This document shows positions 43,752 through 55,223 of a stretch of DNA of 64,000 nt, piece by piece. A program made the position numbers and the translations under genes. The DNA comes from [Phialemoniopsis] sp. UDSM-2020. Its lineage: Eukaryota; Ascomycota; Sordariomycetes; Thyridiales; Thyridiaceae. Position 1 is the first letter of the stretch; every line of letters begins with the position of its first letter. The stretch covers positions 2,852,001-2,916,000 of the forward strand of contig JAEILZ010000006.1 in the NCBI GenBank assembly GCA_018873225.1, in the 5' to 3' direction. Below the pieces are notes generated by a model. It saw only the letters and a program-made list of their open reading frames with translations, ran no database searches and had not been told where the DNA came from.

Positions 43752-45134
43752 ATGATGAGTAACGAAGCGACTGAAACATGCATGTTCTTTATAGACGATT
43801 CCAATATCTGGATTGAGGCGCAAAAGTTCGCCGCTTCGGGCAATAGCCACATGCCCAAGCTGACCGACAGCGACCGCGACCCGCGCCTCCGAATCGATGT
43901 CGGGAGACTGATCGACACGCTTCGCAAGGATCGTGTGCAGGGGCGTTCCTTTATCTATGGATCTCGTCCACCACCCAACGACTCGGTATGGAAGGCGTAC
44001 GAGAAGTTCAAGTTTCAGACCAAGATCTACGATCGTTCCCAAGGCGGCAAAGAGAAGGAGGTGGACAACTCCATGGCCACGGACCTGAGCTCCGAAGCCG
44101 CCGAGCTGAGCATCAGAGCAGAGTACGACCCAAAGATGAAGAAGCAGCTGGCTGACACAACCTTTGTCGCAATCACTGGGGATCGCGATATGCTGCCCGC
44201 AATCAAGACGGTGCTTAATCGCAAAATTCGGGTTGAACTATGGGCCTGGCAGTCGGGACTTTCAAAGGAATATCAACGACTGAGTTACGGCAACAGCCTC
44301 CTTACCATAGAGTTCATGGACAAGATATTTGGCATGATTTCCTTCACCAACTTCCAGTCTACCCGACATAGCAAGTCCAACCATGTTGACCCTGGCCAGA
44401 CAGTCGTCATTTGCGAGTTCGGTGACCAGAGCGTCGAAGACGTCCAGAATTTTGTATGCGATATCCTTCTTCAGTTGGGACGCTTGTTCTACGTCACTCG
44501 ATCTCAGACCGAAACGGAGATCTTTGTCGAGTTTCCGAGAGTCGACAACATAGAGGCTATGGTACTCAAGGCAGCGGAGCTATTTGAGGGCATGTTGAAG
44601 GTGCTGTCATGGCCTGAGTACGCAAATCGCTCTCACAAGGCTATACCGACCTTGGTAGAGACCATCAACATGTACGCGCCCTTGACCGGCGAGAACGGCC
44701 AATACTCCCCTACCGGCACAGCAAAGGCAGACCATAGCCTGCTCAAGGGAATTAACGGTGCTGCAGCCGAGAGCTCCCATGCGCAAGCCGATGGTCCCCA
44801 TGATCCCGATGACAACAATGGATGGCAGACTGTGTCTCGATCAGATCTGGGAAAAGACCACCACCGTGGCTTGCGCCAAGCCCAGAGGTGTCCTGACCGT
44901 ATCCGCTGCAAAAAGAGGGGCGAGTGCGGTTATCGACATACCGACGAGGAGCGCAATCTGTTTCGAGACTTGCCGAACCAGAACTTTGGACTATGGAAGA
45001 CAAAGGCTTGCAATAATGTACCGAACTGCTGGCGCGGGAAACGGTGCGCGTTTGCTCATACGCCGGACGAAGCATGGTGCCTTCGGTGTCGCCTTGAAGG
45101 CCACTATACAGAAGAATGTCGATATAGAAGCTAG
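43752..45134 (+). CDS. NYN-domain RNase-like protein with CCCH and CCHC zinc fingers
   Basis: 460 aa, one exon. Residues about 8-190 form a NYN (PIN-like) nuclease domain: CMFFIDDSNIWIEAQ opens it with acidic residues, VDNSMATDLSSEA gives a central Asp pair, and FVAITGDRDMLPAI carries the C-terminal Asp pair. This is the usual acidic set for metal-dependent RNA cleavage. A region of unknown fold follows. The C-terminus holds two CCCH fingers of Cx5Cx5Cx3H form (CPDRIRCKKRGECGYRH and CNNVPNCWRGKRCAFAH) and one CCHC knuckle (CLRCRLEGHYTEEC). An RNA-binding endonuclease is the natural inference. The start MMSNEATETC is preferred to an upstream Met at 43677. The gene is convergent with the HET gene at 45.3 kb. 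Confidence 0.87.
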   Translation: MMSNEATETCMFFIDDSNIWIEAQKFAASGNSHMPKLTDSDRDPRLRIDVGRLIDTLRKDRVQGRSFIYGSRPPPNDSVWKAYEKFKFQTKIYDRSQGGKEKEVDNSMATDLSSEAAELSIRAEYDPKMKKQLADTTFVAITGDRDMLPAIKTVLNRKIRVELWAWQSGLSKEYQRLSYGNSLLTIEFMDKIFGMISFTNFQSTRHSKSNHVDPGQTVVICEFGDQSVEDVQNFVCDILLQLGRLFYVTRSQTETEIFVEFPRVDNIEAMVLKAAELFEGMLKVLSWPEYANRSHKAIPTLVETINMYAPLTGENGQYSPTGTAKADHSLLKGINGAAAESSHAQADGPHDPDDNNGWQTVSRSDLGKDHHRGLRQAQRCPDRIRCKKRGECGYRHTDEERNLFRDLPNQNFGLWKTKACNNVPNCWRGKRCAFAHTPDEAWCLRCRLEGHYTEECRYRS

Positions 45135-45293
45135 ATTGGAGCAGTTATCCATTCGCTTATCGAAGAAATAGGTGTAATTAGATAGCCTTTGCGTTGAATA
45201 TCATGTTGTCTCGTCAAAAGTCTCGCACCATGTCTTGTATAGCGAACCCTCGCTACCCTCAAGTGAGGAAAGGATATTTCGATGATGCCCAAA

Positions 45294-47425
45294 TTACACG
45301 ATACGTATCAAATGTCGGCCGTCCCGAAACTCATCACAAGGTATGTCGCGGCCATCCCTACCGCTTGCTAGGATTCTAGCCCTCATCTCATCTCCCCATC
45401 CCCGAGCAACACCGATTCGACGATAAGTCGGCGGGTTGTGATGGATCAACTCCAGTAGTAGCGCGTAAATCGACCCGTCGTCGCCAGGGAGCCACCGGAC
45501 TGGGACACAGAACAAGGAATCATCATTGTTCCGTTCTTCTAAATCGGTACGCGATCGGTCAAGCAAAATCCTCGGTTGAAGATGTGACTCGTCCTCGGCG
45601 GGCATGGTAATGTTCACACCATTAACTGACATGGTCCATGCGTCGTTCCGATTGGAAACAGGGTCTAGAGGCAAGATTTTCAGGTGCTTCAAGACTCCCC
45701 AGATTCGTAGCCAGCCACCCTCGAGGAGTCCGAATTCATCGCTGGTCGTGTATTCAAGCTTGACACTCTCGATTTCGATCACAATTTTCGCGTCGGAATT
45801 AACCAGCCCCGTAAGGATTGGCCCATTCACAGCGGCCCACGACCAGCTAGGTGCATAGTAGGGTTGAGGCTCGTCCGTCGATGTCTCGGTCTTGGACGGG
45901 TCCAAAACCTTCCAGAGAAGCTCCTGCTCCAGGTATCTTCGCCACATGCCTGCAATATATTGGTCGTTGAGAAACGATTGCATCACCTTGGCCACCGCAG
46001 AAATAGCGATGAGTTTGTCTTGGGGGAATGTTAGGCTACAGGCGGCATAGGATTGCACGATCCTTGCCCATTCATTGTATGGCACTAGCGGCTGCTCTTT
46101 TGCAATGCCATTCCCATCTCTGGGAGGGATGTTTTGCCTTTTCAACAGTTGGACTGACACGTTGATTCCTCGTGGTAGGCCGCATGGGTAGCTTTCGGCA
46201 CAGAGTCTCTGACGACATTCCCAGAGAAGCTGGCGTTCACCGAAATACAAGATCCGTGGGGATAGGAGGCGTTCCTGCATGACCCATCCTCTGGTATTGA
46301 CCAAGGCTTCTAGGACTTCCTTACTCCAAAATACGTGGCTCACGATACTATAAAGACCAAGGGTCCCGACCTCGATATCGCAAGCGTTGTGGGAAAGGAT
46401 TGTTGGGTTGCGGTTGGTAAACAGTGAGCAGTGAGAGTTCGGTGCATAACTTGCAGAAATGTTGCAAAAGGCATTGAAGTAGACTTTGTCCATGAGACTC
46501 GACTCATAGCGCCAGTCGTTGAAATCGTCTCCTCTTTGAATGATACAGAGTGAGTCGATCCAAAGATAACTAATACCCAAATGTTGCGCGACATAAATCG
46601 CGTCGCGATACAGGATTGGCAGGTCGGCTATCGGAATACCCTGGAGCAACTGAGCATAGTTTTCGGTGTCGAGACTCAAGCATTCAACATTGCCCCAGCA
46701 ATGACTCAGCGTTACGTATGGCTCATGAAGATCTTTTCCTTCGATGATGCGGAACAAAGACCCTGGGTCTACCGTGTTCTCCCAGTGTAGTAGTCGACTA
46801 GGGCACCACGGCGTCTCTGGCGCGGTACCACGGCAGTGCTCATGCGCTGTCAAACAGTCAGCCACCCATCGACTAGCAAGCGATAGACTATCCGCGGATC
46901 GTGTGCTTGGCGCCAACGGAAGTTGACATGTAATCGCAGTAGATTCTATCCAATGTTTAGTATATCAGATTATGCATTTGGTTATCACAGACGGCGACTA
47001 CGATAGCTTCCCGTACCTTCCTGAGGAGCCAACAAAAAGTATGCCCGCCAATATCCTGGCTTTTCCTGGTCGACTCCCGAGGCATTTGGTATGCTCATAC
47101 AAAAGGCAAGGTGCATCATAACACATCCTTGATGACCCCAAAGGACGCCGTCGTCTAAGGAAACCGTGGTGATGGACTGATCTTGAGGCGGTGAAGTGGC
47201 AGCATTCGAGTCTACTTCATGGCGATCGCCTTGGACTCCAACACAACCCCCCAACTGGCGTTCTCTGTCTGTCAGGGTACTCCAAAGCTCGTTGCATATG
47301 TAGCATTGTCTTTGCACTGATGTCACAAGACTTTCCCAAGTTCGATGGTGCCTCAAATTCCCCTGATTGCCTGTAAGCGGGTTATGGCGAGTGTTCAAAG
47401 TGTCGCGACATGTAGAGCAGATCAT
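45294..47425 (-). CDS. HET-domain protein
   Basis: 686 aa from exons 47425-47017 and 46945-45294; the 71-nt GTACGG...TAG intron splits a Glu codon. The N-terminus has two CxxC-type pairs (MICSTC and CYIC). The HET domain begins near residue 210: YVTLSHCWGNVECL, ILYRDAIYVAQHLGISYLWI then DSLCIIQRGDD, NISASYAPNS, and RGWVMQERLLSPRILYFGER. The C-terminal part (YAPSWSWAAVNGPI, RIWGVLKHL) is the usual tail of this subclass and is not recognised as an effector domain. Role in non-self recognition is possible but unproven for this copy. It is the second HET gene within 10 kb and of a different subclass from the first. Confidence 0.9.
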
Positions 47426-47946
47426 TTTTTAGAGCGGACCAAGAGCTATGTGGATTGACTGTGAGGGAATAGACCTGGTCGTGCGCTTCTAGTGCTAGAG
47501 AGGCTCTTTCAGGAGCGACAGTCAATGTACAGATAGGTGGTAAGGTCTGATCTGTGAGGTGAGGAAGCTCACAATCCAGTCTGACCCCGCATTAGGCATC
47601 AACACAGTGTTAAAAACAAAACCGTGTCGTTGGACCAAACGATGCAGTTTCATTGGACAAAGGCCTGGACAGCCTGCTGCAAGTTCCCAATGCGTGGATG
47701 CGGCAAATGCCCACCTTAGGTGGTCGACCACTACCGCAACTAGTTACAACTCTAGGCAATAGACCCAACCATGCCACAAAAACTATGTCATGCTTCTCAA
47801 AGTCTCTCCGACACTGAGACTGACTAAAGATTCAATCCAATCTCGCTTTTCTGCGTACTTCGCCTTTCTTAGTAGCAAGATGTCTTGAGGACTGGTCAGT
47901 ATCTTCAATCACATATTCAGGTGTATCCTGACCGAACGTGAGAAAG
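47426..47946. other. Intergenic region
   Basis: About 520 bp. Most of it shows nothing. Bases 47832-47927 hold a short minus-strand frame that could be a second exon of the neighbouring secreted-protein gene if an intron is spliced there. Confidence 0.45.
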
Positions 47947-48141
47947 TTAAAAGGTACGTACAACTGATCCAGTGTCTGTATCAACGATACACCCAGACTC
48001 GCAGAGCTCGTCAGGAGGGCACATCGCATAGCTGTTAGGTATATCGCAGAACATGGGCTCGTCAGGGTTGCAGCCGTAGATTATGACGGCACTGCCGAGC
48101 TTAGCAGTCAACGCCAGAGCAATAAGAGCCGAAATCTTCAT
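47947..48141 (-). CDS. Small cysteine-rich secreted protein (effector-like)
   Basis: 64 aa as a single exon. Residues 1-18 (MKISALIALALTAKLGSA) form a clear signal peptide. The mature peptide has five Cys within 30 residues (YGCNP, MFCD, MCPP, LCES, GCIV), dense for its size. A splice from GTACGT near 47961 to CAG near 47891 would instead replace the last few residues with a basic tail (HLATKKGEVRRKARLD). The nearest acceptor would leave a 34-nt intron, too short. It is transcribed from its own promoter, with a TATAAATA about 110 bp upstream. No homologue is known to me. Small secreted Cys-rich proteins are often host-interaction or antimicrobial candidates, but no such role is shown here. 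Confidence 0.65.
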   Translation of the reverse strand: MKISALIALALTAKLGSAVIIYGCNPDEPMFCDIPNSYAMCPPDELCESGCIVDTDTGSVVRTF

Positions 48142-48246
48142 ATTGTTTGAGACGAAGGTTTGATGGTTCAAGAACAGATAATTGGGAGTTGATACTTGTG
48201 TGAAGAATGTAATAATCTCCAAAGTCGAAGAGGGACCGAACAGCAT

Positions 48247-48256
48247 TATTTATACT
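48247..48256 (-). promoter_or_regulatory. TATA box of the small secreted protein gene
   Basis: The minus strand reads GTATAAATAATG here, about 110 bp before the ATG of the cysteine-rich peptide. Consistent with a strong, regulated core promoter. Confidence 0.5.
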
Positions 48257-49262
48257 TGAACTTGGCAAGCCGCCTTGTTACATGCCCACAGTAAAGTCTG
48301 TGTCGATCCTCTTCAATCAGACCATTATCTGTGAAGGCAATGCACTATTTCGCGTCCACCTCAGCACTGATGATGTGGCATTGACGGCGAAAACATGATC
48401 GTCGTTCTGGACTGTCAGCACTAGGAAATATAGTGGTCGCGGACCCTGCATATACAGGCTGGGGTGAAGGATTCGGCCCCCAACAAGCTCGACCTCCTAG
48501 CTATCATAAGGGCAGCTCTAAACCAACGTCATGACGTAGAATGAATGACTTCCTACTTGGCTAGACATCCTCTGGTGTGGCTTTGGACCAAGCTAACATC
48601 AAGCGATAGATATCAGATGCACCAAATTAGTCTTTTAGTGGTAAAACGCCTTTTAAAATGGAAAGATGGCAATTAAGACCTTCCTCTGAAAGTCGAAGGG
48701 TTGGCCCTGAAGATCTGTCTGAGGCTTGACCAATCACTAAGCCAATTGCAGAACCTGCGCACGCGCTGTCGATCGGACCCATACTCGCTGCGGAAAGCGT
48801 CATCAGCCCGCCCCGGCGCGTACTGGACAAGACTGGGCAGCTGGGCAATCCTCAAGGATTAAATAAGTGGGTTGTCAATCCACAGAATGATGACATTAGC
48901 TGACGGTGCCTCCGACTGTCTTGGCAGATATTACATTTGGTCCAGCTGGATACTTGAACTTGATTGCCACGAATGCTTCCTCTGTCTTCTGGCCGAACTG
49001 ACGTCGTGTAAGACGACGACATTGCGATCCTTCCACCAATCCAACACCTATGTCAACCCGAGCGAAGTTGCATCGTATTGTACGACATCATAATAAGCTC
49101 TTCCACAAGTCAATTATCAGGCTTGAACAGAAGAAGTTGATTACAAGTCTATGGCCATATCACAAAATACATAAAGCGCGCTATGCTTATACAAGTTATT
49201 GCTTCCGTGTACTGCTGTGAACCTTGTACGTTGAACTAGTGATGTCAATGCCCTGTTCGCCT
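48257..49262. other. Intergenic region, no gene seen
   Basis: About 1 kb, moderately AT-rich. No coding exon, RNA gene or repeat is recognisable on either strand. Confidence 0.5.
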
Positions 49263-50969
49263 CTATGCAGCCGCTGGTTTGGAAGAGATGACCGTCTCGT
49301 ACTGGCTCTTTGACCGAATGAAAGCGCCGTTTTTGAAGAGTACCCAAGGGATAGGCATCAGCAGTATTGCTATAAAGCCCAGAAGACTAGTCGCCCAGCC
49401 GATGCCTAGTTTATCGTACACTACTAGTTGTTAGCAAAGTCACTTAGACACACAGCAGCATTGACTGACTTTGAATAGTAAAAAGAGGAAAAGCTCCTGC
49501 AAAGCCGTAGCGAGCTAGACTGTTGGCGCTGGCGGCGCTAGCTACCACGCTTCCGTGGTACGTATCGGTGATGTATTGAATTGTGCTGACAAAGACGCAA
49601 AGGTTGCCCCAGGCAAAGGGTATCATGGCTGCTGCGGGACTAGCCCATGAGATGCTCTTGCGAGCCGTCCAAGCAAACCAGAACAGGCCGATGGGCAGAC
49701 CGATGCTTCCCAGCATTGCCGGATAGAGACGATATTCGGGTGGCACGAGGCCCGGGGGATGTAAAGCGATTTGCTTGCGGTACAGGAAGATGTCGCAAAG
49801 GATGACGGTCATCAAGCCGAAGATGCACCCGATCGCAATGGACAGAAAGATCAGAGCTGACTGCCCTAGTGAGAAGTGATACACGCTCGAGAATGTGTAG
49901 GGCACTCCAGCGAAGAAGCTGAAGAGAGTCCCGAATTCAGCGGACACGTAAAGACAGATGAACGCGACGATCGGTTCGGTGAAGAGCATTCGAACTGGGC
50001 GGCCGAAAGCCACGACGAAAAGGGTGTGAAGCCGCTTCTTCAAAGGCGGTGCAGGGGGCGGATGATAAGAACCATCCTTGCGAGCCAGGCGCCGCAGGAT
50101 CATGGGCTTGTAGGTTTCCTGGCCGAAGGCTGTGGGGATCATTGCCAAGATGGACATGAAGATGAGCGTCCACTGAGTCCATCGCCAGCCTTTACCAATG
50201 ATGACGAAGGAACCGATGACAGGCCTGTTCAAAGTCAGCCCAAGCAGAGTATTAGGGACTGTGAGCATTGAACCTACCCCAGAGCTGGTCCAAGGAATGG
50301 CACCAATATGAACAATGCAGACACTGGCCCGCGAGTCTTCGGCCCAAATGTCTCGGACAAGGTGCCTGGCGCCACGGCTAGTACCGGAGCCCAACAGAAC
50401 CCAGCCATGAATCTCAGGAAGCACAAAGCACCCAGATTGTGTGTAAATCCAACTCCCAATGTGAAGAGGCTGCCCAACGGTAGGCTCGCAGCGTATATGG
50501 GATAACGACCGACGATTTCCGAGAGCGGGCCACCGATGAGGGGGCCGAGGCCCAAGGCGAACACGTAGAGAGTAACGGGGATCAGAGCAACGGTACTGCC
50601 GACGTTGAACTCCTTCATGAGTTCGCTTCGAGCTGAGCTGATGATGGAGGTTCCAACGGATCTAGATTGTCAGTATTTGTGCCAAAGACGATTGTCCGTG
50701 GAAGCTTACGTCACAAATCCGGCCCCGGAAATCATCGCGACCTGCAAAGCCTTCTTCCAGGGTGGCCAGTTCATAGGGTTATGCGGATCATCTTCCCACG
50801 CGGTGGTGCTCGCAGCTTCCTGCCCATCGACTCGCCTAGGTATTGTTTCGTCGTATTCGGTTTGCTGGGAAATTGTGTCGCTATCCTCAGGGGGTTTGTC
50901 CTCGCTCAACGGTCCCATATCGTACTGACCCTCCTCCGCCTGGGTGATATTGTCGTTGTTCATTGCCAT
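49263..50969 (-). CDS. MFS drug:H+ antiporter (DHA1 type)
   Basis: A predicted 12-helix exporter of 518 aa. Exons: 50969-50710, 50661-50278, 50224-49470 and 49420-49263; introns of about 48, 53 and 49 nt. The N-terminal 65 residues are acidic and lead to WEDDPHNPMNWPPWKKALQ, the standard DHA1 entry to TM1. Then come GGPLSEIVGRYP (motif A), RFMAGFCWAPVLAVAPGTLS (with the motif C region), RWTQWTLIFMSILAMIPT and LYVSAEFGTLFSFFAGVPYT. The last exon reads YDKLGIGWATSLLGF then MPIPWVLFKNGAFIR. Members export drugs, polyamines or small toxic compounds. The substrate here is unknown. Confidence 0.92.
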
Positions 50970-52131
50970 TGCATCGAGTGCCGGACTGCGACATCGAGCA
51001 GCAGAGAGTAGGACACATAGCAGCCGAGGTTGCTTTAATATGAACAGAATTATCTGCTGGGGGCTTGATTAGGAATAGCAGTGCGTCGGCTGTTGGGCTG
51101 GCGAAATTATGATTACTGATCACACGGCATGGCAAAACCACTAGCCAAAAGCAATGACAAACATACACTGCCAATTATCGGAGGTATTATAATTCATTTC
51201 CGAGCTCTTATAATTGTCAAAATTGATCTACTGTGACGCGACTTTTGTTGTGCTAGGGCGAGTGGCGTGCTGCATGCGTCGGATTGATATGATCGCTTAC
51301 ATGGCACCGTGGCAATATATGTGAACATGTAAGCCAGCCTCCCTATATTGTGATCTATTAGCCCTCTTTACAGGATCTATTAGGGATGAAGTTTTCCATC
51401 CATGCCAAGCACTGCCATGTTCGCATCGGACAGGCTTTCTAATCCAGTAGATGGGAAGGACATTTGCATGATCGTTCTGAAGCATATCTAGCTTCCCATC
51501 ATAGGACTGATTAGCAATGCTATTTTACTTTCCAAAACCTGATTTTAGGTATACCTGTGGCTCATAGCCCATCTATCGTGCGATGCCTAGAGGTGTGGCG
51601 CAGTCAATGGCTAAGGTCTCGAGGATGATGAAAAAAAGAAGGGTCAATACGCAAGGCGACAGATCGGTGATCTGAGCTGAACAGGATCAATCCTTCTTTA
51701 CGTCCTTTCTTTTTACATCAAGATCTGGTCATGACGTTATCGGACACAAAGCAATCACCATGTTTTGATGCTTATGATCCTGATGCCATTTGGAGCCCCT
51801 ACGTGATCAATCTTTGGGTACACTACGTGCAAATGCTTACATTGGAGAGGTCAGTTAGAGGCCATTCTTATTTGCAGTCTAGAGGAACGGCGATGTGGCT
51901 ATGAGCTTCCTATTTCAAGGGTAGGGGGTGCTTCGTTCATTTTGCACAGGGGCGTGCCTTGGTCAATCGAAGTCTCTCATTCCAAGTTTGCGTGGCATGG
52001 GCAGGGATGATTGACTTGCTTTGGACCACGTCGTGGTCGGAGAATTCGACCGATGGAGCAACGAGGAAGGAGCTTTGTCAATGTGAGAGTGAGAGATAAT
52101 ACTTCATCCAGATCCTCTAAATATCAGCGCG
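50970..52131. other. Intergenic region, no gene seen
   Basis: About 1.2 kb, AT-rich in parts. I find no supported exon, RNA gene or repeat. Confidence 0.5.
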
Positions 52132-52242
52132 ATGTTGAAGTATCTTGCACTTTCTCTAACGGCTATAATATGTTTAGTTTTTGAGGCAGCTGCTGTGGTG
52201 TTTGAGCATGAAAGCTTGGTAACGCTACCATATCATTGCTAA
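52132..52242 (+). CDS. Possible secreted micropeptide or first exon of one
   Basis: A 36-codon frame whose first 22 residues look like a signal peptide (MLKYLALSLTAIICLVFEAA), followed by a short tail ending in Cys. A TCTAAATAT sequence lies about 15 bp upstream. A GTAACG donor within the frame at about 52219 and a CAG near 52290 could splice it to a downstream frame, so it may be exon 1 of a small secreted protein. The frame is short and could occur by chance. Confidence 0.3.
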   Translation: MLKYLALSLTAIICLVFEAAAVVFEHESLVTLPYHC

Positions 52243-52923
52243 AGCGCTTTCATTGTTTGATGTACCTGCTGTAAATTCAATGTGGGCACAGCCGGAAACA
52301 TGCTTGTCAAGGGCTCGGGGCGAGATTGTTTCCTTCAGCTTCTTGATATGTGCACTTCTTTCGACTTCATCACGTCCGAACGAGCGTATTCAAAATGGCA
52401 AGAGCTCAGTCCAACGATATTGTGGGAAAGAACTGAAATATCCACCTCAGCACCAGCACACTCTGCAAGGTCTGAGTGACAGTCCAAGTCCCAAACCTGG
52501 CCAGCATTCAAATCGTGATCAATACAAGTCATGAATTTTCTCTAAATCTTCACCTGGCCTTGAAACACTACTAACACGAGATTCACCTCAGGCCCTTTCA
52601 AATCTTTGCTTCACTCGTCTTCAGGAAAGTCCATATCTCATTCGTCGACATCCTCCAACAACATCTCGTGCCATCCTAGCACTTTACCGGCCTCATCCTG
52701 CAGCCCTTCCTCTCTCAGCCAGACCCAAAATCTTCAAGCAGAAACCTTCACCTGCACATGACATTCTTCCCATCTTCCATTCACCTTCATCTCAACTCTC
52801 TCAGACAACCTCGAACATCTAGCTCATCTCAGCTACCCTGGATTTTCCTTCTATCCTCATTCTCAACAACACCCGAACATTCAATCATCATCTCGATATC
52901 ACGATCTCGCACATGTCGTCAAC
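52243..52923. other. Intergenic region / leader of the F-box-like gene
   Basis: About 680 bp. The last 300 bases are rich in C and T (repeated TCATCTC, CTTCACC, CATTC) and look like the pyrimidine-rich leader of the next gene. A downstream exon of the micropeptide candidate could lie at about 52291-52530, unsupported. Confidence 0.45.
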
Positions 52924-54201
52924 ATGAAGCTTCTCAAGCTACCGAACGAGCTCCTCTTCGAGGTGTGCCATTACCTTCGTTCCAGCCCTAATGATGACGA
53001 ATCCGCTGCTGTGAAGGGACTTGCTGGGCTGTGCAGAGCGTCGAAGCGACTGCACGAGATCGCCACGCCTTCACTCTACTATCGACTTGACCTTCCCGCA
53101 AACAAGCACATCATGGCGTGTTTACGGACATTGCACAACCGTGGCGAACTTAGGCAATATGTACGCGTCGTGAAGGTAGTACCTTCTACCGGCTTCATCC
53201 GCAAAGGATCTGATGTCGAGTTCCTTCGTCAAGTTAGTCTGGACCTTCATTTCAAACCCGACGCAGCCAAGTTGCCATTCTGGTCCTTACAGAAGCACAA
53301 AAAACTCGTCCACGCCCATATTCTCCTAGCTCTGCTCCCCACAACAAAGCGACTGCACTACTGCGCCGACAATTATCGTGGGCTTCTCGAAATCTTGCAA
53401 CGGCGCTCCAATCCCGCACCCATACTGCCTAGCCTGACTCATCTCGAGTGTGGGAGGTCAAGTGAGGCAATCGTCGACCGCACATTCTCCCTCCTTGCAC
53501 CTTATGTCTCAAGGCTTCAGCTACCGGAGATTCAGCCAGATCGGAATTTATACGGCAAACCGCCCAGATTCGAAAACGTCACCCTATTGAATCTCTACAA
53601 TACCCAAATGCCCACATATCGTTTGGCGCTTGTGTTAGGTCTATTTCCGGCCTTGACCAAGTTCGGATTCTGCTATAAGAAGGGGCAACGGCTGAGCTCG
53701 AGCTCGATTCACCCAGCCTTGGTGATCAAGGCTCTACGGCGATCCGGATACCAATTCACGCGCATTGATCTAGATTTTGATGACCACAACGGCGGCAGTA
53801 GGTTCCACGGAGACCCTGGCTACACCTTTGACGCTTTCACCGCTCTTGAGGAGCTAGCTCTCGACTTTAAGGCGCTGACTGGGAAGAAGGGGCTTTCTCG
53901 CCTGCCTCGGACGGGAAGCAATAACGATTACTTGGTCCGCACGCTCCCTTCGCAGATCCGGTCCTTGGACCTGTATAACTCCCCGCAGAAGGGGTCTCAG
54001 GGCTCAACAATCAAGGAGAAACGTCGCCGCTGCTCTCGGTGGATGAGAGATCAGATTGAGACCTTGCTGCGGGTACATGAATGCTTCCCTGCTTTGGAGT
54101 TGGTGAGACTTGATGGCAAGGAGATCTACCGTCGACCAGGCGTCTCAACCCACAGGCCTCTACCTATGAGCCTCGACAAGTATGATGCCTTTATGCAGTA
54201 G
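52924..54201 (+). CDS. F-box-like protein
   Basis: 425 aa, one exon. The N-terminus MKLLKLPNELLFEVCHYL is the LPxELLxxI opening of an F-box, followed by GLAGLCRASKRLHEIATPSL and YYRLDL, which complete the motif by residue 55. The rest has the scattered Leu pattern of fungal F-box proteins with a degenerate leucine-rich region (LPSLTHLECGRSSE, RFENVTLLNLYNTQ, FTRIDLDFDDHN, ALEELALDFKAL). F-box proteins recruit targets to SCF ubiquitin ligases through Skp1. The target here is unknown. The family is large in filamentous fungi. Confidence 0.83.
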   Translation: MKLLKLPNELLFEVCHYLRSSPNDDESAAVKGLAGLCRASKRLHEIATPSLYYRLDLPANKHIMACLRTLHNRGELRQYVRVVKVVPSTGFIRKGSDVEFLRQVSLDLHFKPDAAKLPFWSLQKHKKLVHAHILLALLPTTKRLHYCADNYRGLLEILQRRSNPAPILPSLTHLECGRSSEAIVDRTFSLLAPYVSRLQLPEIQPDRNLYGKPPRFENVTLLNLYNTQMPTYRLALVLGLFPALTKFGFCYKKGQRLSSSSIHPALVIKALRRSGYQFTRIDLDFDDHNGGSRFHGDPGYTFDAFTALEELALDFKALTGKKGLSRLPRTGSNNDYLVRTLPSQIRSLDLYNSPQKGSQGSTIKEKRRRCSRWMRDQIETLLRVHECFPALELVRLDGKEIYRRPGVSTHRPLPMSLDKYDAFMQ

Positions 54202-55223
54202 AGACCTAGGTGCCAGAGTCAGTGCATTGAGGACTACGAGAATCAAGTGGGAGGCATGAACCAAAATGAGAGCATCAGGCATTGAAGACAGGCATGGATC
54301 GGACTTGGAGGACAGGGGTTCACTATCGCGATTGGTAAGGTGGACAATCTTACGTCTTTTGAGACTGGGTGGTTGGAGGGGATGCTCGATTCTTCGGCTT
54401 CGATTAACAATCAGAACTAATGAGTGCTTCTGTGGTGACGTTCACCGCCTTTAATTCAACGAGCGCAATTTGAAGTAGATGATGCGACGATAAGTTAGGC
54501 AGCAATTCACAGCGTAGATTTCCTAATCTCTGTTCTCCATGCCGCTTCGTTGCGTTCTTCCATCTTTCTTAGCTTTACACAAAATAAGACAGGTGCCAGC
54601 GAGTAGTACGCACAGCAAGGCATGGGTCGACTCCGGCGGTGGTTGCAATTGCACTAGGATCACAGTCCTCGTCAGCATTGCGAGCGTACGAGAATACGAT
54701 AGGGCTGGGAAACACTGCCGAAATGTCGATCTCCCGATTCGCGAGAATTTAGATGTTGAGGTTCGAGGTGTGGTTCTCGACTAGCGAAACGGCATTTACG
54801 ATACCCGAGCCACGACAGCCCATGAGACAGAACACGCGCCATGGGCCAACAAGTTGGTGCAGGATTATTTTTGTTTAGCGCACTCTCGTTCGCATTATAA
54901 GCCCGCGCCCGAGTCAAGACGTCGGCTTCGCTCTCGCTACGAGCCAAGGCGGGACCCACCCGGACCTTGGCCCGCCCGCTCATTCCGGCTGCTCGGGATG
55001 CAGTGGAGCAGAACCCGAGCTGCATCAAGCTTCAGCTTGCCCACATGGTTTTGTTGCAAAAAGGAAGAATGGGCTGCTTGGAAACTTATAAAATGGTCGT
55101 GAAAAAACCACGGCCGTCTTTTCCCTCACCTCTGGCATATCACTCATCGAATTACCTCGTCAACTCTTTGGTATCACCTTGCAATATACCTGCAACCATC
55201 GCGTGTATACCATTCTAGTCATC
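54202..55223. other. Intergenic region, no gene seen
   Basis: About 1 kb between the F-box-like and RTA1-like genes. Short frames on both strands match no family. Presumably the terminator of one gene and the promoter of the next. Confidence 0.5.

Noticed and set aside
47832..47961. 34-nt intron joining the small secreted peptide to a basic second exon
   Set aside because: Too short for a filamentous fungal intron. A longer alternative is possible, but the single-exon form is simpler.
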